6,000 bases of DNA, taken from assembly GCA_947177115.1 (NCBI GenBank), contig CAMWTG010000178.1, forward strand, positions 1 to 6,000. Reading direction: 5' to 3'. The notes beneath the pieces are model-generated. The model ran no database searches. It was not told the origin of the DNA and saw nothing but the letters and a program-made list of their open reading frames with translations. The translations under genes were made by a program, and so were the position numbers. Of the stretch, positions 1 to 5,785 are shown one piece after another (position 1 is the stretch's first letter; every line of letters begins with the position of its first letter). This DNA comes from an uncultured Clostridia bacterium (GTDB taxonomy: Bacteria; Bacillota; Clostridia; Oscillospirales; Oscillospiraceae).

Positions 1-81
1 CGCCGGCGAGGCGCGAATCTAAAAACAAGATTGGCAGCTGAGGCCGCCGCGCAGCAGCGGCAGAAAGGAACCATCAAAAAT

Positions 82-408
82 ATGGAATTGACCAGTAAGC
101 AGAGAGCTCAATTGCGAGGCATTGCCAATACGATCGACACCATTGTCCATATCGGCAAGGACGGCATCAATGACAATCTGATCAAGCAGGCGAACGATGC
201 CTTGGAGGCAAGAGAAATGATTAAATGCAAGGTTCTGGAGAACTCTATGCTGACGGCAAGAGAAGCCTGCGAGCAGCTGGCCAGGCTGACCCGCAGTGAG
301 TCCGTCCAGGTGATCGGGACGAAGTTCGTCCTCTACCGCCAGCACTATGACAAGAGCAAGCGGAAAATTGAGCTGCTCCGTGACCGAAAAACCAGGGCAA
401 CCAGTTGA
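82..408 (+). CDS. yhbY: YhbY family RNA-binding protein (CRS1/YhbY domain)
   Basis: A 108-residue basic protein that is essentially one CRM (CRS1/YhbY) domain, an RNA-binding fold related to KH domains; bacterial members associate with pre-50S particles and assist large-subunit assembly in the cytoplasm. The sequence shows the family opening (MELTSKQRAQLRGIAN), the basic loop GKDG at residues 25-28 (family GxxG motif) inside VHIGKDGI, and the C-terminal block VIGTKFVLYR before a Lys/Arg-rich end. The length matches the usual 95-110 residues. The frame stays open upstream to a TTG at position 31, but I chose ATG 82 because AGAAAGGAA lies about 11 nt before it and the domain begins right there; the extra 17 residues would be an Ala/Gln-rich stretch foreign to the family. 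nadD/yqeK follows, as in many Bacillota. Family assignment is secure; the role in this organism is by homology. Confidence 0.93.
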   Translation: MELTSKQRAQLRGIANTIDTIVHIGKDGINDNLIKQANDALEAREMIKCKVLENSMLTAREACEQLARLTRSESVQVIGTKFVLYRQHYDKSKRKIELLRDRKTRATS

Positions 409-433
409 CATTGCATCCAACCTGTGCTACTTT
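405..433 (+). promoter_or_regulatory. Possible internal promoter before nadD/yqeK
   Basis: A perfect -35 hexamer TTGACA (405-410) overlaps the yhbY stop codon. After exactly 17 nt comes TACTTT (428-433), a weak -10 that matches TATAAT at three of six positions. The -10 is directly preceded by TGC (425-427), which fits an extended -10 (TGn) element. Transcription would start near 440 and give a leader of roughly 45 nt before the nadD/yqeK TTG start. The perfect -35 could be chance, so this remains a candidate. Confidence 0.35.
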
Positions 434-486
434 ATTCCCGCGCAGACAGATCACCCCCGTCCCGGGGAAGGAAAAGAGGCTGTGCT

Positions 487-1686
487 TTGAAGATCGGAAT
501 TTATGGCGGAACTTTTAACCCTATCCATCTGGGCCATATGGAGGCGGCGCGCTTCGCGATGGAATTTCTGGAGCTGGACCGGCTGCATCTGATCCCTACC
601 GGCATCCCGCCCCATAAGAGGATGGATGCAAATGCCCCCGGTGCGGAGCAGCGGCTGGAGATGGTCCGGCTGGCGGCGGAGGCCCTGGGCCCTGATGTCC
701 AGGTGGATGACCTGGAACTGCGGCGGAAGGGGAGGAGTTATACCCTGGATACGCTGCGGCAGCTGCGGGACCGGTACCCTAAAGACCAGCTGTATCTGCT
801 GATGGGGACCGACATGTTCCTCACGTTCCATCGCTGGCGGGATCCCGAGAAGATCGCCGGGATGTGTACGCTCTGCGCTTTCGGGCGCAGCGAGAAGGAT
901 TCGGAGGAGCTGTTTTCCGTTCAGCGGGCCTATCTGCGGGAAAACTTCGGCGCGGATGTGATAACGATAACCCTGCCCCATATTGTGGATATCTCCTCTA
1001 CCCGGCTGCGGGAGCATCTGGTTGCGGGGGAGGGAAGGAGATATCTGGACCCTGCCGTCTACGGCTTCATTCTGCGGGAGGGGCTCTACGGCCTGGAGCG
1101 GGATCTGAAGGCGCTGCCTTTGGACGAACTGCGCTGCGTTGCCCTGAGTATGCTGCGGCATAAGCGGGTGCCCCATGTGCTGGGGACGGAACAGACGGCG
1201 GCGGAGCTGGCCCTGCGGTGGGGTGAGGATGAGGAGACGGCCCGCCGGGCGGCTCTGCTCCATGACTGCACGAAAAAATTGAACGGGGAACAACATAGGG
1301 TGATTTTCCGTCAATATGGTGTTGTGCTGGATGGTGTGGAGCGGGACGAGGAGAAACTGTATCACGCCATCTCCGGCGCGGCGGTGGCAAAACATATCTT
1401 CGGCGTGTCGGATGAAATAGAAAGCGCCATCCGGTGGCATACCACCGGAAAGGCCGATATGACCACGCTGGAAAAAATCATCTATCTGGCGGATTACATT
1501 GAGCCCACCAGGGATTTCTGTGATTTGACGGAAATGCGGGCCATGGCCTTCCGGGACCTGGACAGGGCAATGCTCCTGGGGCTGGAGATGTCGATAGAAA
1601 GTCTGGAGAAAAGAGGAGTTGCGGTCAACTCCTATAGTGTGCGTGCGAGGGATTATCTGAAAGGAAAGCGGCATGAAGAAGGGTAA
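487..1686 (+). CDS. nadD: NadD-YqeK fusion: nicotinate-nucleotide adenylyltransferase / HD-domain Ap4A hydrolase
   Basis: A 399-residue two-domain cytoplasmic enzyme. Residues 1 to about 205 are NadD, which transfers AMP from ATP to nicotinate mononucleotide to make deamido-NAD. The nucleotidyltransferase motif GTFNPIHLGH is at residues 8-17, and the second ATP-binding motif ISSTRLR is at 169-175. Residues about 210-395 are a YqeK-type HD domain, a family shown to hydrolyse Ap4A symmetrically to ADP. Likely metal ligands are His230, His259-Asp260 (in LLHDCTKK), His293, His318 and Asp336 (in LADYIEPTR), in the order expected for the family. In many Bacillota nadD and yqeK are separate adjacent genes; here they share one frame with no stop between them. 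I chose TTG 487 because the motif follows at once (LKIGIYGGTFNP) and a purine-rich site (GGGGAAGGAAAAGAGG) ends about 7 nt upstream. An in-frame GTG at 424 would add 21 residues of no domain character. The 3' end overlaps the next gene by 14 nt. Confidence 0.93.
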   Translation: MKIGIYGGTFNPIHLGHMEAARFAMEFLELDRLHLIPTGIPPHKRMDANAPGAEQRLEMVRLAAEALGPDVQVDDLELRRKGRSYTLDTLRQLRDRYPKDQLYLLMGTDMFLTFHRWRDPEKIAGMCTLCAFGRSEKDSEELFSVQRAYLRENFGADVITITLPHIVDISSTRLREHLVAGEGRRYLDPAVYGFILREGLYGLERDLKALPLDELRCVALSMLRHKRVPHVLGTEQTAAELALRWGEDEETARRAALLHDCTKKLNGEQHRVIFRQYGVVLDGVERDEEKLYHAISGAAVAKHIFGVSDEIESAIRWHTTGKADMTTLEKIIYLADYIEPTRDFCDLTEMRAMAFRDLDRAMLLGLEMSIESLEKRGVAVNSYSVRARDYLKGKRHEEG

Positions 1687-3289
1687 GCATGAGGCCGCCA
1701 ATGGCGGCGGCGGGTGGCAAAGAGGCGGAGACCCCTTTGCGGAGGAGTCACAGCCCAAGGCGAAAAAGAAAGGATCGCCATCGACTGTGAAAAAGGCAAA
1801 GTTTTCCGATAGCTGGAAAGGCTGGGGGAAGGGCAGAAAAGCCGGCGTGGTTGCGCTGTGCTGCCTGGCCTCCCTGGTCCTGCTGGCGGCGGGCTGGTGG
1901 GTCATGTTTGTTCGGGCGCCGGATGTCAGTCATAATGACCGGCCCGGCGTGACGAACAATAATCCGAATAACAAGCAGGATCAGACCCCGGCGGAAGATG
2001 TGGACCTGGACGGAGATGGGGAGCCTGATGTGGCCTCCGGCAGGAAGGAGGACGTATTTACCTTCCTGCTGCTGGGCAAGGATACCGGCGGCGGCGGAAA
2101 TACGGACACGATGATCCTGGTGACCTACGATGTACCCAATGGCACCGTGAACTGCGTGAACATCCCCCGGGACACGATGATCAATGTGTCCTGGAGCATC
2201 AAGAAGATCAATGCGGTGTACGCCTCTTCCCGGGGCATCGATGGACTGAAGGAGGAGATGGGCTACCTGACCGGCATTGTTCCGGATTTCTATGTGGCGG
2301 TAGAATGGGAGGCCATTGGCGAGATCGTGAAGGCTTTGGGCGGCGTAGAGTTTGACGTGCCTTATAATATGGATTATGACGATCCCTACCAGAATCTGCA
2401 TATCCACCAGAAAAAGGGACTTCGCACGCTCAATGGCGATGATGCCATGCAGGTGATCCGCTGGCGTAAGAATAATGGGGACAAGTATGGGATCGGCGAT
2501 ACGGGCCGCCAGCAGATCCAGCAGGATTTTTTGAAGGCCGTAGCCAAGCAGTGCCTGCAGATCGGCAACTGGACGAAGATCAGCGAGTTTGCCAAGATAT
2601 TCTTCAATAATGTGGAGACGGATATTCCCCTGAACAACCTCCTTTGGTTTGCCCAGAAGGCCATGGGCGTGGATATGGAGAATGTCAATTTCCATTCTCT
2701 GCCGGGCAACGATCAGGGGTGGTACTATACGCCCAGCATTAAAGATAATCTGGCCTATTTCTTTGCGGACCCGGCGGGGATCGTAGAGCTGATGAACGAG
2801 CATTTCAATCCCTACACGCGGGATATTACAGAGGGCGATCTGCAGATCATCTATAAGACCAGTAACGCCGCCCTGGCCATGACCAACGGCACGCTGGCGG
2901 ACCCCAAGATGGCCCAGCCCTCGGTGAAGCCAAAGAGCACGCCGAAGGCCAGCGAGGAGGAGTCCGAGAAAGATACCGTTGCTGATGAGCCGGTCCTGCC
3001 GGACGCTGAAGAGCCTGCGGATCCCGGGGCCGCTGATCCGGGCACCACCGGCCCCGGTGCGGCTGACCCGGACTCTGGTACGGACACGGATCCCGGCACC
3101 GCGGCGCCGGAGCAGCCCGCCGGTCCCAGCGGGTCTGATCCGGGGGCTGTGGACACGGATCCCGGTACGCAGCCCCCGGAGGGCGGCGGTACGATGCCGG
3201 AGCCTGTGCCCGAGCCGGAACCGCAGCCGGAACCGGCGCCCGAGCCGGAGCCGGAACTTCCGCCGGAGCCCATGCTGCCGGAGGAGTGA
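1673..3289 (+). CDS. LytR-CpsA-Psr (LCP) family cell-wall glycopolymer ligase, first of a tandem pair
   Basis: A 538-residue type II membrane protein. LCP enzymes move polyprenyl-pyrophosphate-linked polymers (teichoic acid, capsule or similar) onto peptidoglycan outside the cell. Residues 1-57 are a basic cytoplasmic segment containing GDPFAE (19-24); 58-80 form the single membrane helix. A linker follows with a DxDxDGxxD calcium-type motif (111-119). The LCP domain spans about 128-290. Conserved residues seen are Asp145 in NTDT, Arg166-Asp167 in IPRDT, Arg263/Arg265 in RWR, Asp276 and Arg279, matching the pyrophosphate- and metal-binding set of the family. Residues about 290-405 complete the fold. 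The last 130 or so residues are acidic, Pro/Gly-rich low complexity, first with DPG units and then Pro-Glu repeats. ATG 1673 lies inside the end of nadD/yqeK with AAGGAAAG just upstream, suggesting translational coupling. The polymer attached cannot be told from sequence, and TagU/LytR-type names would be a guess. Confidence 0.92.
   Translation: MKKGKHEAANGGGGWQRGGDPFAEESQPKAKKKGSPSTVKKAKFSDSWKGWGKGRKAGVVALCCLASLVLLAAGWWVMFVRAPDVSHNDRPGVTNNNPNNKQDQTPAEDVDLDGDGEPDVASGRKEDVFTFLLLGKDTGGGGNTDTMILVTYDVPNGTVNCVNIPRDTMINVSWSIKKINAVYASSRGIDGLKEEMGYLTGIVPDFYVAVEWEAIGEIVKALGGVEFDVPYNMDYDDPYQNLHIHQKKGLRTLNGDDAMQVIRWRKNNGDKYGIGDTGRQQIQQDFLKAVAKQCLQIGNWTKISEFAKIFFNNVETDIPLNNLLWFAQKAMGVDMENVNFHSLPGNDQGWYYTPSIKDNLAYFFADPAGIVELMNEHFNPYTRDITEGDLQIIYKTSNAALAMTNGTLADPKMAQPSVKPKSTPKASEEESEKDTVADEPVLPDAEEPADPGAADPGTTGPGAADPDSGTDTDPGTAAPEQPAGPSGSDPGAVDTDPGTQPPEGGGTMPEPVPEPEPQPEPAPEPEPELPPEPMLPEE
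3020..3286 (+). repeat. Low-complexity DPG and Pro-Glu repeat tail of the first LCP protein
   Basis: This coding low-complexity stretch holds five DPG tripeptides (ADPGA, ADPGT, TDPGT, SDPGA, TDPGT), three of them from near-identical GGATCCCGG-type DNA, in residues 450 to about 501. From residue 508 to the end comes a Pro-Glu repeat made of CCGGAG/CCGGAA/CCCGAG units. Such tails are usually extended and flexible; here it would lie outside the membrane, in or across the wall. The repeated DNA is prone to length change by slippage or recombination. Confidence 0.8.
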
Positions 3290-3331
3290 TCTACAGCGCG
3301 TCAAAACAGCGGAAAGAAGGACAAAGCGAGC

Positions 3332-5038
3332 ATGAAAGGAAAAAGAGAAGAACCGCGCGAAGAGCGGAACCGGGCAGCCCTCCGGCGGTCCGCTCCTTTG
3401 GGGGACCCCTTTGCGGAGAATGGAGGGGTAAAGCCTAAAAAGAGAGCCGGCTGGGCTGCTTTCTGGGATTCCGGTAAGGGAAAGATCCTGGTGGCGCTGC
3501 TCAGCTGTCTGGCGGTGTTTGCCATTGTGGTGGCGGTGGTGCTGCGGACGTGGATCAAGCCGCCGGAGCTGCCTGTGGAGCCCGCCCAGGGCAAAACGCC
3601 CACCCAGCAGCTCACGCCCTCCGGCCAGCAGCCGGAGGACCAGGAGCCGGCGGGACCTACCGATGACGAGCTGTATCCGGACGATGGCTACAACGGCGAT
3701 ATGCCCACTGTCTCCGGCAACCGGAAGGAGGGGGTCTATACCTTCCTGCTGGTGGGCACCGATATGGACGATGGCAACACCGACACCCTCATGGTGGTCA
3801 GCTATGACACCCAAAATCAGGATATCAATATCATGTCCATCCCCCGGGATACCATGATTAACGAGCGGTGGGACATCAAGAAGATCAATTCCGTTTACTC
3901 CCGCACCGGCAACAGCATCGATTCCCTGGCAAACCGTATCCAGAAGCTCATCGGCTTCAAGCCGGACTTCTATGTGAAGGTGGAGCTGGAGATGTTCGTG
4001 GAGCTGGTGGATCTGGTGGACGGCGTGGAATTTGATGTGCCGCAGGACATGAACTATGACGATGACTGGCAGGATCTTCACATCCATCTGAAAAAGGGCG
4101 TTCAGACCCTGGACGGCCAGCAGGCCATGGGGCTGGTCCGGTTCCGCCGGTACAGCGAGGGCGACATCAAACGGGTGGAGGTCCAGCAGAACTTTATGAA
4201 GGCCCTCATCAAGGAATGTCTGAGTATCCAGCACTGGGGGAAGATCAAGGCGTATATCGATCTGGCCATGAAGAACGTGGAGACGGACCTGGAGGCGGGC
4301 TCTGTGGTGTGGTTCGCCGCCAATGTGCTGGGACTCAACGGGGTCCCGGCGCTAAAAATGGAGGATGTTACTACCTGCACCCTCCCCGGCGACTACTGGG
4401 GCGCCGCCTGGAGCCGGGATACCCATCAGGAGCAGTCCTACGTCACCATCTATCCCAGGCAGGTGGTGGAGCTGGTCAATGAGAAGTTCAACCCCTATGA
4501 GCAGAAGGTGACTACCGCCATGCTGGACGCTATGAGCATCCTGAAAAACGGCGATATCTCCTCCTCCACCGGCAATCTGAAGGATACGCAGCACAACGCC
4601 ATCATGGCGGTGCGGCGGGGCGAGGCATATTATGACGATGACGGTAAGATCGTCTATGGACAGCCCCCCGCCAAGCCGGAGCAGGACGAGTTGGGGAATT
4701 GGTTTATCCTGGATGAAAGCGGCAATGTGGTCTACACAGACGAGCAGGGGGAGCCGCTGAACACTGATCCGGTCCTGCCTCCTGTGGAAGGGACTGGGTC
4801 TGGGCAGCCGGTGACGATCCCCACAACGCCCGCCGATGGCGACCAGACAGGGGATCCGGGGGAGCAGGCCGGGCCTGATCAAACGGATCCTGCTGGCCAG
4901 ACGGAGCCTACGGATCAAACGGAGCCCGGTCAGGCCGGTCCCGAGGACCTGCCGGCGGAGAGCGATCCGCCAGAGGAGCCCGTACTTCCGGCAGAGGACC
5001 CGGCGGATTCAGAGATGCCGGGGTGGCTGCAATCCTGA
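3332..5038 (+). CDS. LytR-CpsA-Psr (LCP) family cell-wall glycopolymer ligase, second of a tandem pair
   Basis: A 568-residue paralogue of the preceding gene with the same layout: basic cytoplasmic segment (1-51) with GDPFAE at 24-29, one membrane helix (about 52-71), an acidic linker, the LCP domain (about 143-292), the rest of the fold to about 420, and a low-complexity acidic tail. Conserved residues seen are Asp151 in NTDT, Arg172-Asp173 in IPRDT, Arg270/Arg272 in RFR, Asp278 and Arg281, so the enzyme should be active in linking an undecaprenyl-pyrophosphate polymer to peptidoglycan. The tail has DQT/GQT units rather than the Pro-Glu repeats of its neighbour, but ends near a shared EPVLP element (549-553). 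ATG 3332 is chosen; the purine-rich GGAAAGAAGG ends about 11 nt upstream. The gap to the first LCP gene is 42 nt with no terminator or clear promoter, so the two are likely co-expressed. They could have different polymer preference or be partly redundant, as LCP paralogues often are. Confidence 0.92.
   Translation: MKGKREEPREERNRAALRRSAPLGDPFAENGGVKPKKRAGWAAFWDSGKGKILVALLSCLAVFAIVVAVVLRTWIKPPELPVEPAQGKTPTQQLTPSGQQPEDQEPAGPTDDELYPDDGYNGDMPTVSGNRKEGVYTFLLVGTDMDDGNTDTLMVVSYDTQNQDINIMSIPRDTMINERWDIKKINSVYSRTGNSIDSLANRIQKLIGFKPDFYVKVELEMFVELVDLVDGVEFDVPQDMNYDDDWQDLHIHLKKGVQTLDGQQAMGLVRFRRYSEGDIKRVEVQQNFMKALIKECLSIQHWGKIKAYIDLAMKNVETDLEAGSVVWFAANVLGLNGVPALKMEDVTTCTLPGDYWGAAWSRDTHQEQSYVTIYPRQVVELVNEKFNPYEQKVTTAMLDAMSILKNGDISSSTGNLKDTQHNAIMAVRRGEAYYDDDGKIVYGQPPAKPEQDELGNWFILDESGNVVYTDEQGEPLNTDPVLPPVEGTGSGQPVTIPTTPADGDQTGDPGEQAGPDQTDPAGQTEPTDQTEPGQAGPEDLPAESDPPEEPVLPAEDPADSEMPGWLQS
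4841..4954 (+). repeat. Low-complexity DQT/GQT tail segment of the second LCP protein
   Basis: Short degenerate repeats in the C-terminal tail: GDQTGDPG, PDQTDPAGQTEP and TDQTEPGQ, partly mirrored in DNA as GATCAAACGGA-type units near 4877 and 4913. They form an acidic, Pro/Gly/Gln/Thr-rich and presumably disordered extracellular segment. The unit type differs from the tail of the first LCP protein. Confidence 0.6.
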
Positions 5039-5082
5039 TGACAGAGATACTGCAAAATAAAAATAAAGTGAGGTAGCGAAGT

Positions 5083-5442
5083 ATGACACCAAAGGAAATG
5101 GCGATTTTGGCGGCCAAGGCGCTGGACGGCAAGAAGGGCGAAGAGATCAAGATCATGGAGGTCACGGAGCTGACCACCCTGGCGGATTACTTCGTCATCT
5201 GCACCGGCTCCAGCAACACGCAGATCAATGCGCTGTGCGATGCGGTGGAGGAGAAGCTGGAGTCCGATGCGGGAGAGAAGCCCCTGCACCGGGAGGGGCA
5301 CCGGGGCGGCATCTGGGTTCTGCTGGACTACGGCTGCCTGGTGGTGCATGTGTTCAACACCGAGGCTCGGGAGTTCTACGGCCTGGAGCGGCTGTGGAGC
5401 GATGGCAAGCCCCTGGACGTGGCGGCGCTGCTGGCCGAGTAA
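5083..5442 (+). CDS. rsfS: Ribosome silencing factor RsfS (YbeB/Iojap family)
   Basis: A 119-residue protein of the usual family length. RsfS binds uL14 on the 50S subunit and blocks joining with the 30S subunit, shutting down translation when nutrients are scarce. Family motifs seen are ADYFVICTGSS (34-44), the GGIWVLLDYG block (75-84), VVHVF (87-91), and FYGLERLW (98-105), each near its normal place. ATG 5083 is preceded by GTGAGG (5069-5074) with suitable spacing, in an AT-rich 44-nt gap after the second LCP gene that shows no convincing promoter. The gene is the last in the block and is followed directly by a strong terminator. Its neighbours, NadD/YqeK and YhbY, are usual partners in Clostridia. 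The call is secure by motif. Confidence 0.95.
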   Translation: MTPKEMAILAAKALDGKKGEEIKIMEVTELTTLADYFVICTGSSNTQINALCDAVEEKLESDAGEKPLHREGHRGGIWVLLDYGCLVVHVFNTEAREFYGLERLWSDGKPLDVAALLAE

Positions 5443-5448
5443 GGACGG

Positions 5449-5486
5449 AAAAAACAGGCGCGGGATTAAACCCGCGCCTGTTTTTT
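5449..5486 (+). terminator. Strong intrinsic terminator after rsfS
   Basis: A perfect 16-nt inverted repeat: the GC core CAGGCGCGGG (5455-5464) and CCCGCGCCTG (5471-5480) closes a six-base loop ATTAAA. It is flanked by A6 (5449-5454) and T6 (5481-5486). It begins 7 nt after the rsfS stop codon and ends the yhbY-rsfS block. The A6/T6 symmetry means it could work in both directions, although no converging gene is seen. Confidence 0.95.
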
Positions 5487-5500
5487 CCTGGATTTCGGCA

Positions 5501-5528
5501 TTGACAACCACAAAAAACGTGATATAAT
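5501..5528 (+). promoter_or_regulatory. Sigma-A-type promoter driving the T-box transcript
   Basis: The -35 is a perfect TTGACA (5501-5506) and the -10 a perfect TATAAT (5523-5528), separated by 16 nt, one short of the optimum. Transcription should start near 5535, just before the AATGA that opens the T-box Stem I. It lies 14 nt after the T-tract of the rsfS terminator, so the downstream gene is clearly an independent unit. Confidence 0.9.
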
Positions 5529-5623
5529 ACACAATGAATAAAAGCAATGAGGAAACGAGCGCTGAAAACGCGGCCCAAGCGAGCGGGGGAGAGTGAGAGC
5601 CCTGCGGCAGAGCGTCCGGCGCG

Positions 5624-5626
5624 GCC
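5624..5626 (+). promoter_or_regulatory. T-box specifier triplet GCC (Ala)
   Basis: GCC sits on the 3' side of the specifier loop, between the GGAA/TTCC helix and the CGCTG/CGGCG helix, and is followed by the AC that normally follows the specifier in T-boxes (GCC-ACTTCC-GAGC). It reads alanine, recognised by tRNA-Ala with anticodon GGC. A one-base shift would give GGC (Gly), but this would lose the conserved purine after the triplet. Confidence 0.7.
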
Positions 5627-5723
5627 ACTTCCGAGCAGGCGGCGATGAGCCGCACGGCATTGCCCCCGTTACCGGGCTGACGAGAGATCCCGAAAGGGAT
5701 CAAATTAGGGTGGTACCGCGAAG

Positions 5724-5760
5724 CCTTCGCCCCTATGTGGTGGCGTGGGTTTTTCTTTTT
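5724..5760 (+). terminator. T-box-controlled transcription terminator
   Basis: Imperfect hairpin: 5724-5731 (CCTTCGCC) pairs with 5742-5749 (GGCGTGGG), with one T-T mismatch and one G-U pair. It continues after a bulged T with CC/GG (5732-5733 with 5739-5740) around the loop TATGT. T5 (5750-5754), C, then T5 (5756-5760) follow. The CCCT used here also pairs with the T-box AGGG, so terminator and antiterminator exclude each other, as expected of the mechanism. Confidence 0.85.
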
Positions 5761-5785
5761 GTCCAAAGGGAGGAGTGGGAAAGAT

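Larger units (their letters stand above)
5535..5760 (+). ncRNA. T-box riboswitch leader, alanine specifier predicted
   Basis: A tRNA-sensing leader: uncharged tRNA pairs by its anticodon with the specifier and by its NCCA end with the T-box bulge, which stabilises an antiterminator and lets transcription continue. Stem I has a basal GC/GC pair with the K-turn bases AATGA (5546-5550) and GA (5633-5634), helix GGAA/TTCC (5551-5554 with 5629-5632), the specifier loop, helices CGCTG/CGGCG (5560-5564 with 5617-5621) and ACGC/GCGT (5568-5571 with 5612-5615), and a distal helix 5583-5588/5600-5605. Then come hairpin GCGGC/GCCGC (5639-5653), the Stem II region with the typical CCGTTACCG, Stem III GATCCC-GAAA-GGGATC (5686-5701), and the conserved AGGGTGGTACCGCG (5707-5720). 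AGGG (5707-5710) can pair with CCCT (5731-5734) to form the antiterminator. The class is certain; helix edges are my hand folding. Confidence 0.95.

Noticed and set aside
1..41. Possible 3' end of an upstream gene, with a frame reading AGEARI and stopping at 22, or one stopping at 41
   Set aside because: Too short to assign. obgE often precedes yhbY in Bacillota, but nothing in these few codons identifies it.
43..61. GCCGC/GCGGC hairpin before yhbY
   Set aside because: Only a 5-bp stem with a 9-nt loop and no T-tract after it, so it is not a convincing terminator or attenuator.
31..81. TTG 31 as an upstream start for yhbY
   Set aside because: There is no ribosome binding site before it, and it adds an Ala/Gln-rich stretch not found in the family. 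ATG 82 has a good site and fits the domain edge.
424..486. GTG 424 as the start of nadD/yqeK
   Set aside because: The added 21 residues are basic and unlike NadD. The ribosome binding site and the conserved KIGIYGGTFNP opening fit TTG 487.
864..1163. Alternative + strand frame inside nadD/yqeK (also frames at 2979-3335, 3519-3857, 4216-4482 and 5228-5527)
   Set aside because: Out-of-frame shadows of confident genes with low-complexity composition and no ribosome binding sites.
1748..4234. Very long open frame on the minus strand (about 828 codons) opposite both LCP genes, and another at 451-1905
   Set aside because: These arise from GC-rich codon bias of the + strand genes. The translations are rich in His, Arg, Pro and Leu without recognisable domains, and the + strand frames have clear families with ribosome binding sites.
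5039..5082. AT-rich gap before rsfS considered as a promoter
   Set aside because: AAAATAAAAATAA is AT-rich but no acceptable -35/-10 pair is visible. It more likely gives an unstructured ribosome binding region.
5534..5596. 20-codon frame ATG...TGA inside the T-box leader with four alanine codons, resembling a leader peptide
   Set aside because: It coincides with conserved Stem I bases, begins at or next to the predicted transcript start with no ribosome binding site, and the T-box mechanism needs no leader peptide.
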